Assembly: GCF_017591435.1 (NCBI RefSeq)
Contig: NC_059278.1
Location: 16,764,489-16,828,488, forward strand
Direction: 5' to 3'
Origin: Portunus trituberculatus
Taxonomy: Eukaryota; Arthropoda; Malacostraca; Decapoda; Portunidae
DNA: 64,000 bases
The notes below the pieces were generated by a model. The model made no database searches. It was not told where the DNA came from and saw only the letters and a program-made list of their open reading frames with translations. This document shows, one piece after another, positions 25,763 through 39,356 of this stretch. The first letter of the stretch is position 1. Every line of letters starts with the position of its first letter. The translations under genes and the position numbers were made by a program.

Positions 25763-26167
25763 AAAAGAAAGAAAGAAAGAAAGAAAGAAGGAAAGAAGAA
25801 AGGAAAGAAGACAGAGACAAAGAAAGAAAGAAGAAAGAAAGAAGGAAGGAAGGAAAGAAAGATGGAAGGAAAGAAGAAAGAAAAAAAACAGAAAAAGAAA
25901 AAAAAAAGACAAAGAAAGAAAGAGAGAAAGAAAGAAAGGGTAATAGGAAGAAAAATATAAACACCACAAACAAGACAATGAGTTACAAAGCCAATCAAGG
26001 AAGACATAGACAGACTCCTCCTCCTCCTCCTCCTCCTCCTCCTCCTCCTCCTCCTCCTCCTCCTCCTCCTCCTCCTCCTCCTCCTCCTCCTGACTCTTAA
26101 GGGAGGATCAGAATGAATTAGGAAGCAAACGAGGCGAAGAATCCAAGAGCTTATTATTGCCCAAAGT

Positions 26168-26202
<35 letters not shown>

Positions 26203-26245
26203 AATGTGCTCTTATTCTTATTTTTTCCAGTTATGTTTTTTGTAT

Positions 26246-26293
<48 letters not shown>

Positions 26294-26379
26294 ACACTAC
26301 TACTACTACTACTGTTATTATTACTACTATGACTACAACAACAACCACTACTGTTACTACTACTACTACTACTACTACT

Positions 26380-26410
<31 letters not shown>

Positions 26411-26571
26411 CTACTACCACCACAAACTACTACTACTACTATTACTACAACTACTGCTACAACTACAACAACTACTACAGCAACAACAACAACAACTACT
26501 ACTACTACTACTACTACTACGAAAAATTGTGAACTAAGACATGATGGAACGAAACAGAAAAAAAAGAGACG

Positions 26572-26615
<44 letters not shown>

Positions 26616-26620
26616 CCCTC
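25255..26620. repeat. Trinucleotide-dominated microsatellite cluster
   Basis: (AGT)n 25,255-25,328; AGT/GGT mix 25,555-25,672; (AGT)n 25,697-25,761; GAAA/GGAA-rich 25,762-25,940; (CTC)n 26,017-26,092; (CT)n 26,168-26,199; ACT/ACA/AAC mix 26,246-26,520; (CA)n 26,573-26,612. The stretch 25,380-25,550 is unique-looking but shows no supported gene. Confidence 0.9.
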
Positions 26621-27091
26621 GTCATCCCTCCCCCCAAAACACATCAACATTAATCACGTCCCCTACTCGTTTCGCTACAAAATGGTCCCTGTGACGAATC
26701 AGACGCCAACATTTACTACCCAATCACGTAACGTCGATTTGGACCAATAGCAGCGCAGGGAACAACACGGCTAGGCGGCTCGACCAATAGGGAGGCTTCT
26801 AACTAACAACAGCCTCCCCTCCCGCTATTTTTGAATGGTCTTCCCGGTAGGGTGTCTTTGTTAGGGTGAAATTTGGGTAACAGTGGTGTCTCTCTGTTTG
26901 TCTGTCTCACCCTAGCTTGTTTAGGGTGAGATGTGATGTCTGTGTCTTTTTTTTTCTCTTTTTCTCTGTCTCTCTCAGGGTTGTTATTGTTTTTCCTGTC
27001 TGTTTCTCTATCTCGTATTCTCGTATTTTCGTATTTTTCCTGTCTGTTTCTCTGTCTCGTATTCTCAAACACTTCTATGATTTACTTCCAC
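26621..27091. other. Anonymous sequence with local repeats
   Basis: ATTGGACCAATAG-type words near 26,730-26,795 and a duplicated CTGTCTGTTTCTCT / TCTCGTATTCTC block at 26,995-27,065. No gene recognised. Confidence 0.5.
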
Positions 27092-27275
27092 TGTTTCCAA
27101 AGGCTTTATCTTAATTTACACGAGTTTTTTAAGGTGTTTTTACGGTTCTAGAGGCAGATTGACAAGGTTTCTACATAATGAACTGGTAAAACACTCTTGA
27201 AATCTCCGCTAAACATCTCTGTGGCCTTGGGAAATAGTCTTGGTGAGAGAACAAAGCGTTTCTGAAGACGAACAT
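27092..27275. mobile_element. MITE family 2, copy 4 (opposite orientation)
   Basis: It ends GAACAAAGCGTTTCTGAAGACG and contains GGCAGATTGACAAGGTTTC and CTCTGTGGCCTTGG, the complements of the family interior. Confidence 0.7.
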
Positions 27276-27915
27276 CTCACGCTGGTTTACGTCTTACGGT
27301 GAAATCTGGCCTTTGTTGTCTTTCTATCTGCTTATCTCATCCTGGCTTGATTATTAGAGTGAAGTGTGGCCTTATCTTATCTTATCTTTCTGTCTTTATC
27401 TCACCCTGGATTATCTACTAGGGTGACGTGTGTTGTTCTTCTCCCTCCCTGCCTCATCCTACCTCACCCTGCCACACCCAACACTCTTACACACACAGTT
27501 ACATATGTTTATCACACTTTTCCCTCCCTACATCACCCTGCCTCGTCTCTCTTTTCACTTTTAACTCTCCTTCTTGCTCTATCAAAGTGTCTGTCACCCT
27601 GTTTCACCCATACCCTGCACACTTCCTCCTCTTTTTCCTTAAACAGTCCTACCCTTCTTCTTTGTTCCGCTAGGGTGACATAAGCCTCTTACCCTCCCTC
27701 ACCCTGCCTCGCCCTGCCTCATCTATTCGTAATGCAGTGGCTGGAAGGGAAAATATAATGAATGGGAAAGAAATAAAGGGAATGTATGGAAGGCTGTTAC
27801 GCTGAAGAAAGAGGAGAGAGAGAGAGAGAAGGATGGAAAAAAAAAATGGAAAGTAAACACGAGGAATGAAAAAAAAGGGTGAATAGAAAATGATAAAGAT
27901 AATGAGGGTATTGAT

Positions 27916-27916
<1 letters not shown>
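27276..27916. repeat. CACCCTG-rich degenerate repeat and purine-rich spacer
   Basis: TCACCCTGG/GCCTC words recur at least eight times between 26,905 and 27,720, paired with AGGGTGA words in reverse. No gene is supported. Confidence 0.6.
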
Positions 27917-27995
<79 letters not shown>

Positions 27996-28042
27996 GTGAT
28001 GATGATAAAATAACAATAACTATAAATAATAATAATAATAAC

Positions 28043-28102
<60 letters not shown>

Positions 28103-28206
28103 GAGAGGAGGAGGAGGAGGAGGAGGAGGAGGAGGAGGAGGAGGAGGAGGAGGAGGAGGAGGAGGAGGAGGAGGAGGAGGAGTTGTCGTCTAATATGGTC
28201 AAGTCA

Positions 28207-28271
<65 letters not shown>

Positions 28272-28298
28272 TCCTCCTCCTCCTCCTCCTCCTCCTCT
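27917..28298. repeat. Five-motif compound microsatellite
   Basis: (GAT)n 27,917-27,993, (AAT)n 28,030-28,100, (GGA)n 28,105-28,181, (CT)n 28,210-28,267, (CCT)n 28,268-28,298, with almost no unique sequence between them. Confidence 0.95.
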
Positions 28299-29345
<1,047 letters not shown>

Positions 29346-29750
29346 TAGGGTAGTGTGCATGTTATCATAGACTGCTTAACTCTGCATTATTGACGTGTTT
29401 AGGAGCCGCTAGACTAGAGTTACCAAGGCTGCCGAGAAAGAGATCACCTTCCACTCTTGTACTCGTAACCTGACGCCTCTCTCTATGCACGCTACCTGCT
29501 ACCTGTCCTACCTGCACTCAGTTTATCTTTATTACCCTTTTTTTCAGCGTCTCACCTTGCCATTATTCTATCTACCTGCTAATTGTTGCTATATTTTACC
29601 TGTTATTTGATTTTGTTCAGTATCTCACCTTGTCATTATTCTATCTACCTGCTAATTGTTACTCTCTTTTTTCATGTAAGAGGGAAAGACTGGTCAAGGG
29701 CAACAAAATAATCTGTTACCTGGTTTACCTCTTTATCTGTTACCTGCCCT
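29346..29750. other. Anonymous sequence with duplicated words and a LINE tail scrap
   Basis: CATTATTCTATCTACCTGCT with AATTGTT occurs near 29,561 and 29,635. TTCATGTAAGAGGGAAAGAC near 29,671 resembles a minus-strand LINE tail end. Confidence 0.55.
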
Positions 29751-30065
29751 AGGAAAACGGAAGAGAAAAAAAAGATGGGGAAATGGAAAAGATAAGGAAA
29801 GGAAGGACAGAAGAGGATAAGAGGAGAAGGAAAAAGGAAGGGAGGAAAACGAAAGAGAGAGAAAAAAAATGGAGAAATGGAAAAGATAAAGAAAGGAAGG
29901 ACAGAAGAGGATAAGAGGAGAAGGGAAAAGGAAAGGAGGAAAACGGAAGAGAAAAAAAAAGATGGGGAAATGGAAAAGATAAGGAAAGAGGGTAAGAAAA
30001 GAAAAGGAAGGGAGGAAAACGAGAGAAAAAAAATGGAGAAATGGAAAAGATGAAGAAAGGAAGGG
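29751..30065. repeat. Tandem repeat, purine-rich, unit about 90 bases
   Basis: AGGAAAACG, ATGGGGAAATGGAAAAG and GGATAAGAGGAGAAGG recur about three and a half times with small deletions. Confidence 0.85.
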
Positions 30066-30965
30066 TTTATCTGTTTATCTGCTACCTGCTCTTTGTTTCC
30101 ATTGATCTTATTTTCAGTATTCTTCTTTCTTATTTTCTTTTCTAAGTTAGTTTAGTCTTTGTTTCGACTGTTACTTTGATTGCTTTCTTTTATAGCTTTA
30201 TGTACACTGATTTTTTTTCTTGTTTTTATTTTTTTTCATTAGTTTGTCTAGTCTTTCTTTTCTTCATTTTTCTTTCTTTAAGTTTGTGTCGTCGTTTTTT
30301 TATTTTATTTTCTTAAGTTTAAGTCTTTTTCTTGTTTCTTTTAAGTTTGTCTAATCTTTTTTCTTATTTTTTTCTTTTTTTTAAGTTTCTTTTTTCTTAT
30401 TTTTTTTTAAGTTTGTCTTTTTTATTTATTTATTTATTTTTTTAAAGTTTGTCAAGTCTGTTTTCTTTAGTTTTTTTGGGACATTATCTTCAGCATTTTC
30501 TTTTTCTTGTTTTTTTTTCAAGTTTGCCTAATCTTTAACTTTTTACTATTACTATTACTATTTTTTTTTTAGACTATCTTCAGCGACCTTTTCTTTATTC
30601 TTGTGTTTTTTTTTTTTTTGGATTGTCTTCCTTTTGGTACATTTCGTTCAGTGTTCTCTTGTTTTTTCTTCTCCTCTCTGTTTTTTTTTTTTTCTTTAAG
30701 TTTGTCTAGTCTTTCTTCAACTTTTTTTGGATTTTCTTTTTTTTAGGACATCATCTTCAGCGGTCTTCTCTTTTTATTTTCTCTCTCAGTTTTTCCTTTG
30801 ATTTTTTTTCTGGCTTTTTTGTCTTGTCTAGAATTCCTAAAACAAATAACAAGCCAAAATTTGCTTCTTTTACTCGTGACTCGTGAATATTTGTGGTCTC
30901 AGATTAACATAGTTTCTTTATTTCTTTCAGTTTTCATCGCTGCTGTTTGTTACACTTGCCCAAAA

Positions 30966-30966
<1 letters not shown>
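30066..30966. repeat. T-rich degenerate repeat
   Basis: AAGTTTGTCTAGTCTTT-like words recur at irregular spacing from about 30,140 to 30,720. No gene is supported. Confidence 0.6.
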
Positions 30967-31032
<66 letters not shown>

Positions 31033-31111
31033 GTTAGATCCATAGTTAGGTTAAGCATTTTCAGTGTATTTTTTTTGTTGCACTGCCAAATTAATAAACC
31101 GTATATCATCA

Positions 31112-31154
<43 letters not shown>

Positions 31155-31497
31155 ACAAGAATGAATAAATAAACAAAAGAAATATAACAATGCCTTCTTT
31201 TTTACTTATTACAATATATACACAACTATTTATCTATTACTTATTCATTTATTTATTTATTGATCTATTTTCTACTCTTCAGTCTTGTCTCCCTGTCGCA
31301 AAACTCAACATAAATAAGATAAAATAAAGCAAGGAAGTGACAAGAAAGAGAAATTAACTGCAATGGCGTCTGTCTATCTGTTCATTTTAATCTCTTTATT
31401 TTTTTTCCGTCTCGTCAGCTGTTTCCCTCACCTCACTCTCCCTCTTCCCTACATGTCACTTATTTATGAAGGCTGTGAGAGTGAGTGAATGTGTTGG

Positions 31498-31582
<85 letters not shown>

Positions 31583-31682
31583 GATCATAGGTTATCAGTA
31601 ACTTTTCCCCTCTTCCCTTTCATCCTTTATGTAGGTATGGGTCTGGCCTTTCACCACCACCACCACCACCACCACCACCACC
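30967..31682. repeat. (CA)n, (ATT)n, (CT)n and (CAC)n tracts
   Basis: (CA)n 30,967-31,029; (ATT)n 31,107-31,153; (CT)n 31,500-31,581; (CAC)n 31,655-31,682. Spacers hold no recognised gene. Confidence 0.9.
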
Positions 31683-31779
31683 GCATCCCATACATACTAA
31701 CTCACTGCAGCTCATGATGGTGGTGATAGTGACGGGAGAAGGGAAGGGAAAGGGTAGAAGGTAGACATGAGGAAAGACC

Positions 31780-32830
31780 TAACCTCAATACACCTTTACT
31801 TACCTATCAACCTCAACTTAAGCTTCATTTTCTTCACATTTTCCTCATTTTCTCTCTGTCTAAACATAAACCTAACGTAACCTAACTTAACCTAAGCTCA
31901 AAACATGCTCATCCACTCATTTTCCTTGTATCTAAACACTAACTTAGCCAAACCCCTCAAAAATTCTTCCCAACACAGCTGTACCTAATAACATTAATCT
32001 AACCTATCCTAACTCACCCTAACCTCAAAACAACTTTACTCACTCATTTTGTAACTTACTTAACCTAACCCAAAAATTCTTTCCAACACAACTTATACCT
32101 AACAACAACTTTAATCTAACCTAACCTAACTTAACCTAACTTCAAAACACCTTCATTCACAAATTTTTCTTGTACCTAAACTCTAACCTAACCAAACCCA
32201 ATCCCAAAGACCTTCTACCCAGCACACCTGTATATTCAATAACCTTAATCTAATCTAACTTAACTGAACCTAACCTCAAAACACATTTATTCACATATTT
32301 TCCTTGTATCTAAACACTAACCTAACCTAACCTAACGTACCCAAACCTTACCCCAAAGAACCTTCTACCTAACAAACCTGATAATGAACTTAATCTAACC
32401 TAACCTAACTGAACCTACACTCAAAACACCTTTATTTACTCATTTTCCTTGCATGTAAACACTAACCTAACCTAACCTAACTTAAAATAACCCAAAAAAC
32501 CTTCTAACTAACACACCTGGTAATAAAACTTAATCTAACCTAACCTAACCTAACCTAACCTCAAAACACCTTTACTTACACATTTTTCTGTATATTACCA
32601 CTAACCTAACCTAACCTAACCTAACTTAACCAAACCCAAAAGAATTTCATACCTAACACACCTGGTAATAAACTTAATCTAACCTAACCTAACCTAACCT
32701 AACCTCAAAACACCCTTACTTACACATTTTCCTTGTATCTAAAGAAAAAAAAAAAATCAAACCTAACCAAACCAAACGCCCACAAAATTTACACCCAACA
32801 CACCTGTATAGCAAACAACCTTACCTGCCT
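31780..32830. repeat. Composite telomere-like satellite, unit about 140 bases
   Basis: CTCAAAACACCTTTA-type landmarks recur near 31,893, 32,025, 32,137, 32,274, 32,418, 32,561 and 32,703, the last four spaced 142-144. Each unit carries TTTTCCTTGTATCTAAACAC, a run of CCTAA pentamers, AACCTTCTACC and ACACACCTG. The CCTAA blocks match the complement of the arthropod telomere motif. Confidence 0.85.
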
Positions 32831-33400
32831 CACCTGTCCAGCGCCTACCTGAGAAACACCTGTAGGCACTCAAGCGGGAACCATTGTATATACACGAGCA
32901 CAATGATAATAACAGAACATTTTTTTCCAGCTTTTCCTCTTTTTATCCCTTTCTGATCCTTATCTTATGACTTCAGACGCACGAGAGAGAGAGTGAAGCG
33001 AACAGTAACCTCGCTATAGTGTTCTGCTTGAGTTGCATTTGCTGGGAGTGGCTGGGAGTGGCTGGGGGAGTGTGTAAGAGGGTAAAAATACGTGGGAATA
33101 CTTGCTAGTGGCTGTGGGAGTAAGAGGAGTGGCTAGAAATGATAGGGAGTGGCTGAGAGTGGGTGAAAGCACGTGGGAGTGGACAAGAGTGGCTAGGAAA
33201 GGATCGAAGCACGTGAGAGTACATGGGAGATGCTGGGAGTGGGCTGGAAGTAACTGGGAGTGAATGAGAGTAATGTAAATGAATAAAAGTGAGCTAGGCT
33301 TGGTGGGAGTGGCTGGGAGTGCATGGGAGTGGACAGGAACAGGTGGGAGAAGGTGAGGGTGGGTGTGGGGAGTGTTTCAGTATCATTGTTATCTCTCAGA
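32831..33400. repeat. Degenerate GGGAGTGGCT minisatellite
   Basis: From about 33,040 to 33,345 a roughly 10-base word GGGAGTGGCT recurs with substitutions and insertions. The left 150 bases are anonymous. Confidence 0.7.
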
Positions 33401-33401
33401 C

Positions 33402-33404
<3 letters not shown>

Positions 33405-33467
<63 letters not shown>

Positions 33468-33734
33468 CCTTATCTTACACTGTCACGAGGAAACTAAACC
33501 TCTTTATCTTCTCTCTCGGTCATAACCTAACGTAACCTTTCCTTTCAACATAAAGACGCAACATCTCTCTCTCTCTCTCTCTCTATTATTATTATTATTG
33601 TTATAATTATTATTATTTTTATTTTTATTTTTATTATTATTATTATTATTATTACTATTATTATCATTATTATTTTTATTACTGTTATCATTAATACTGT
33701 TGTTATTATTATCTTTATTGCTGTTGTTATTAGG

Positions 33735-33787
<53 letters not shown>

Positions 33788-33790
33788 CAC
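33405..33790. repeat. (GA)n and (ATT)n tracts
   Basis: (GA)n 33,405-33,465, (CT)n 33,565-33,584, then about 200 bases of imperfect (ATT)n to 33,787. Confidence 0.95.
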
Positions 33791-34034
33791 ATTATTTTCA
33801 TTCTGTTCTTTTATTTTATTATTCTAATATAATTTATATGTAATCCCAACATCTTTACATATACATTTTCTATACTAGTACTATTGTGTACTTATCAATA
33901 TTCATGGATTATCTTCTACATGCCTTAAAAGCTTTGCTTATAAATAGGCGAGCCATTAAGTTATTGCCAAATGTTCTATTTTCATACATATATGTCACAT
34001 TTGTATAACTAATGAGCTATAATAAATGTTCAAT

Positions 34035-34097
<63 letters not shown>

Positions 34098-34390
34098 CTT
34101 ACCGTCTCCTTTACCTTTCCTTTATCAGAAATCTCTACGGGGCACTTCACGTCACTCTGCCCACTTCACCTTCCTTCTGAGCCTTCTACAGTACCGTCTG
34201 CCACCTTCATTAGAGATCTTCCACACACCTGATCGCCTCTCCTCCACAGCCGAGTCCCACACATCCACTGGAGTTAGAAAAGACACGCCATGGACAATAA
34301 TCTGATCGGTTTTAATGGCCACTGATTCGATAAAGTCTAGACACTATTCTACTGGCTTCGTTTTGAAACACAACACTCTCTGGCTACAAC
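33791..34390. other. Anonymous AT-rich sequence with (CT)n
   Basis: (CT)n at 34,037-34,094. The sequence around it has no recognised gene. Confidence 0.6.
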
Positions 34391-34625
34391 TTTTTTTTTT
34401 ATGTAAGAGAGGGAAAACAGGCCATGGGGAACAGAAAGAGTTAAACAAAAAGGCCCACTTAGTTCCCAGTCCCCGTGCAGGTCTGAGAGAGTTAGCCAAA
34501 AGGGATAAACGTCTTGAAACCTTCCTCTTAAATGAGTTCAGGTCGTAGAAAGATGGAAACACAGAGGCAGGTAGGGAGTTTCAGAGTGAAGATAACTGGG
34601 TGTAGAGTCAGCTTGGATTAGTCAC
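34391..34625 (-). mobile_element. LINE 3' end, minus strand
   Basis: On the minus strand the copy reads FYDLNSFKRKVSRRLSLL, the C-terminal LINE motif. AAGTGGGCC and CTCTCTTACATAAAAAA follow as the 3' tail. The WNSLP portion is damaged by a small deletion. Confidence 0.75.
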
Positions 34626-34734
34626 TGTAGGGGTATGGGAGTGTGTTGGTACGTGGGAGTGGCTGGGAGTGGAAGAATATAGTCAAACATCAACAAATCT
34701 TTAGGTATTTTGGTCGTATTCTCGTCTGTGCTTC

Positions 34735-34925
34735 ACCTCATTTACTTTAAAAAGTTTTATCTAAATTGAAACGAGTTTTTAAGGTGTTTTTACGTTTCTA
34801 GAGGCAGATTGACAAGATTTCTACATTATTAACTGGAGAAACACTCTTGAAAATCCCGCTAGTCATCTCTGTGGCCTTGGAAAACAATCGTGGTGAGAGA
34901 GTAAAGCGGCTCTAAACACGGACCT
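34735..34925. mobile_element. MITE family 2, copy 5 (opposite orientation)
   Basis: GAGTTTTTAAGGTGTTTTTA, GAGGCAGATTGACAAG and GGTGAGAGAGTAAAGCGGC match copy 4. Confidence 0.75.
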
Positions 34926-35624
34926 TTGCATGACTATCAGGAAACTATTCAAAACTAAAACTGGCTAGAGAAGCAGAATTGTACAAAAGAAAGCAGAAAA
35001 GTACAAAGTAGCGACAGAGGAGGAGGAGGAGGAGGAGGAGGAGGAGGAGGAGGAGGAGGAGGAGCACATCGCAAGCCTCACTTTCTGACAGACCAGTGAG
35101 GCGGGAAATTGAAAAATAGCAGAGGATCACGAACGCTTCCTTGTCATATTGGAGTGAGTCTTTCTCCTCCACCCTGACAGTTAAGCCTCGCCCGGCCACC
35201 TAAGCCACACCTCCCTTAAGACTCACTCCAGCTTCCCCTATAACGGAACTCTGAACTATGCTGCGGATCTCGTGTAGTCTGTGACGGGAGGGGAAAGGGA
35301 AGGGAAGGGAAGGAGGGAAGGGTGTTTAGGGTGCAGGAACAGGGTCGTATGAGGGGGGTGGCAAGGAGGGTGGTATCTGTAAGGGTAGATAAAAGTTCCG
35401 CTCATTGTTTGGCTCCCGTAGAAGAGGGATCGAAGTGGAGGTGGTTGGCATGTGGTAGAATGTTCAGCTGTGCATGTACGCGGTTCATCACTCTCTAGTC
35501 TGTACCGCACCGAAGTTTTCACCACACTCTACTTCATCACACTTCATCACTATTCCCACATGAAACCACGCATGTTTTTTGATGAGCGTGGGTGGTTATG
35601 ATGTGCCGTGTTCTGCCACACCAC
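34926..35624. other. Anonymous sequence with (GGA)n
   Basis: (GGA)n 35,020-35,063. An 89-codon minus frame at 35,256-35,525 shows no recognised domain and I do not support it as a gene. Confidence 0.45.
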
Positions 35625-35998
35625 TCATACCACACTACACCACACTATACTAGACCATACCACACCATACCATACACAGCACGCCTCACCTCACCACCAC
35701 ACCACACCACACCGTACCACATCACACCACACTACACCACACCACACCGTACCACACAATCACACCACACCACACCACACCAAACCACACCACACCACAT
35801 CAAACCACACACACCACATCAAACCACACCACACCACATCAAACAATACCACCACATCACACCACACCAGTAAGCAGTCCTGTCACACACCACACCACCC
35901 TAGAAAACTCTCCCGCCCCGCCACGCCACGCCACGCCACGCCACACCACGCCACGCCACGCCACGCCACACCACGCCACGCCACGCCACGCCACGACA
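35625..35998. repeat. Pentanucleotide satellite: (CCACA)n then (CCACG)n
   Basis: CCACA-type pentamers with CCATA, CCGTA and CAAAC variants run from about 35,625 to 35,895. After a short break the same pentamer appears as CCACG at 35,918-35,995. A small similar run occurs near 63,450. Confidence 0.9.
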
Positions 35999-36704
35999 CA
36001 AAGATGGCTAAGAATAAGTACAGAAATTAAATTAAATAAAACAGTAACGTAACAAAAAAAATAAATCGAGACAAAATGAAACAAATAAATAATAAAGAAA
36101 ACGATAAATATGCATACTCAAACACAAAAATTATATAAAAAAAAAACAGAGAGCGAGGAAAAAAGAAAAGAAAAGTGAAGGAAAAATACACAAAAGATCA
36201 TAAAAGAGATGAGGAGGAGGGATAAGAGGAGAGGGAGAGGAAAAATGGAGAAATGGAGGAAAAATAACTTGCAGGATGGGTAGTGGTGGTGGTGGTGGTG
36301 GTGGTGGTCTACCGAGCCGTCAGCCGCTGTGTTTCTTACAATCACTGATTCGATCTTAGCCTATTAGAGCTTATGAATATTCAGCCCCTCATTAATAAGG
36401 AGGGGGTGGTTACGCTGCTGCTGCTCCTCCTCCTCCTCCTCCTCCTCCTCCTCCTCCTCCTCCTCCTCCTCCTCCTCCTCCTCCTCCTCTTCTTCCTCCT
36501 CATGCATGTTTAGTAGAGGCGGCAGACAGCAGGGCGGGACACACAGCTAACCCTTGAGTCTTATGGAGGTGGTGAAGGAGGGAGGAGGAGGAGGAGGAGG
36601 AGGAGCACTAAAGGCTGAAGGGAGAAAAAGAGACAGAGAGACAGGGAGGAAGGGAAGAAGGCTTGCAAACTGGACTTCTCGACTTCAAAGGGCATTTACC
36701 TATA

Positions 36705-36766
<62 letters not shown>

Positions 36767-37010
36767 TGATCCTCCAGGTAAGCACGTCACTAATTAACGA
36801 TCACCGCTAGTCTCTAATTACCTCCCATTAATTGTCTAATGAGGAAATGTTCTCGACGCGTCCTGCACTGGCGGGGTGGGACATCAAAGGACGCCCTCGC
36901 TTCCCGCCACGTCCCGCCGCCACGCCCTTAGGTCAATTTTCATGCGCTGTGGATCCCTGACATGCTGTGGTTTGTGTGTGTGTGTGTGTTTTTTTTTTCC
37001 TCCTAAGTGA
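35999..37010. repeat. Anonymous sequence with (CTC)n, (GGT)n and (CA)n
   Basis: (GGT)n 36,285-36,308; (CTC)n 36,420-36,489; (GGA)n 36,582-36,604; (CA)n 36,710-36,763. Between 36,780 and 36,960 the sequence is unique-looking but unassigned. Confidence 0.7.
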
Positions 37011-37345
37011 GTCAACTGTTGTGGTGCTGTGGTGAATTGTGGTGAATTGTGGTAGATTGTGGTGAATTTTAGTAGATTGTGGTGGATTGTGGTGAATGTT
37101 AGTAGATTGTTGTGGACTGTGGTAGGCTGTGGTGAATTTTAGTAGATTGTGGTGGATTGTGGTGAATTGTGGTAGATTGTCCTGAATTGTGGTAGATTGT
37201 GGTAAAGAGTGACCTGTAGTGTGTTTGGTTCAGTGGTGGCTGTTAAAAATTCTAAGGTGTTTTTCTTTTATCTATTTCCACATAAGTGAGTCAACTACTG
37301 TGGTGGACTGTGGTGGATTGTGGTAGAGGAGAGTGAGCTGTCGTG
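37011..37345. repeat. 10-bp minisatellite, consensus TGTGGTGAAT
   Basis: About 18 decamers with variants TGTGGTAGAT, TTTAGTAGAT and TGTGGTGGAT at 37,020-37,205, and a smaller run near 37,300-37,330. Confidence 0.85.
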
Positions 37346-37630
37346 TGTTTGGTTCACTGGATGTTAGAAATTCTCAGGTTTTTTTTTTTTATTTCCGATT
37401 TATCTATCTATTTGTTTTTCAGTTTGATTTTTTTTTTCTTTGCTTTATTCTATTGGGGTATGTAGCACCACCACTTCTACCACCCCCACAAACTCCGTCA
37501 CCACCACTACCACCACCACCACCACCACTACCACTGTTACTGTAGCCATTCATGCATCCATCTATCCATCCATCCATTCATTCCTTGGGCAAAACAAATG
37601 AAGAACAGAAGGGCGCACTAACTGAGGAAC

Positions 37631-37698
<68 letters not shown>

Positions 37699-37742
37699 AT
37701 TAGCCAGCTCGTTAAGAAATGCCTTAAGGTTCCCTCTCCCCC

Positions 37743-37804
<62 letters not shown>

Positions 37805-37956
37805 ACTCCTTAACCTTCCTTTCCTTTATTCATTCACTCACTTTATTTAACTCATTCCCTTCTTCCTCTATCTACACTTCTCCTCATCATCTTTCCCTTC
37901 TCCTTTACAGACTTCTTAAAAAAACAGGTCGATTTATTCTTCCATAAAAACGACGG

Positions 37957-38022
<66 letters not shown>

Positions 38023-38423
38023 ACTATAGAATTTTCAAGGCGAGTGTTGATACAAAGCTAATCTAAGTCTAATGATCCCAAGATTCCTCCCCTTCATCAG
38101 AAAATCTTTAGCTTCCTTTCATAACAATAGACGGCGCCAACTTTCCTCCTCCTCCTCCTCCTCCTCCTCCTCCTCCTCCTCCTCCTCCTCCTCCTCCTCC
38201 TCCTCCTAATACAACTGACATATTCCATAACTTTTTATTGTCCCGTTCTTTCATCTAATTTAACTTGGTCTGACTTGCTTGGGAGGAGGAGGAGGAGGAG
38301 GAGGAGGAGGAGGAGGAGGAGGAGGAGGAGGAGGAGGAGGAAGAGGAGGAGGAAAGCTGAGATGTAAGAGAATTTGGTAAAATGGAGAAGGAAGAAGATG
38401 TAGATAAATGGAGGCGGAGGGGG

Positions 38424-38500
<77 letters not shown>
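37346..38500. repeat. Microsatellite cluster
   Basis: (CCA)n 37,500-37,530; (CA)n 37,633-37,697; (CA)n 37,744-37,802; (GA)n 37,961-38,018; (CCT)n 38,145-38,206; (GGA)n 38,282-38,353; (GA)n 38,429-38,497. Confidence 0.95.
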
Positions 38501-38502
<2 letters not shown>

Positions 38503-38747
38503 CATATATCACACGAAACACTAAATCTAAAACTATCTTTATTTTCTTGCATTATCTTTATCAGAAACACTTGATTTAAGAACCCTCCAACATTACCAAC
38601 ACCTCCAAACCACCCACCCACACTCCCACCACGCAGCCTCCCACCTTCCCTCCCATCTGATTTTTTTTTAACCCTCCACAGACACACGCACACACTATTT
38701 AACCCCCATTAACGGATGAGAAAGGAGAAACACCCATTCATCCTTTT
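38501..38747. other. Anonymous spacer
   Basis: No recognised feature. Confidence 0.5.
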
Positions 38748-38751
38748 TTAA

Positions 38752-38905
38752 CCCATTCAATACTGGGACACATCTTTACCATGAGATTTGTGTACCATTA
38801 GACCATTTTCTTGACACTACGAAGGGTCTATGAAGGTCAGAAGATTACTGGCCAGAGTCTTCACTATTTTAATACCGTGGCTAATCCATAATAGTACTGA
38901 AAGGG
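38752..38905. mobile_element. MITE family 1, copy F (internally deleted)
   Basis: CCCATTCAATACTGGGACAC start, AGTACTGAAAGGG end, left flank TTAA. It is about 50 bases shorter than the other copies, with the right half lost. Confidence 0.75.
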
Positions 38906-39163
38906 TCTATATTTTTGCCTAAAGTCTTTCCTCGTCCTCTTTCAAATCAAACCCCCTTCAACTGACGGGAAATAGAGGGAAATGTCAGTGTCTTTTCTAC
39001 GTCACTTGCCTTGTTTTTCTTTATATTTTATCTTTATTTTTAGCTCCTTCAACGCGCCAATGGTTCTTTTTTTCACTTGTTCTTTTTTTTTTTTTTTTTT
39101 TTTAGAGTTGATGTTTACCTTTCCGTAGTGCTTCATGTGCGTATGTGGTGTATATAGGTGGGT

Positions 39164-39204
<41 letters not shown>

Positions 39205-39320
39205 GAGGCTGTTAATTTAATTACTTTTTGTCCTTGATGATATTCTTAAAAACACAAAACGGATTAATAGAGAGAGAGAGAGAGAGAGAGATGTAGGCAC
39301 TAGGCACCATTGTCTCCCTG

Positions 39321-39356
<36 letters not shown>

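Noticed and set aside
35256..35525. 89-codon minus frame as a small gene
   Set aside because: No recognisable domain or splice support; kept as anonymous sequence.
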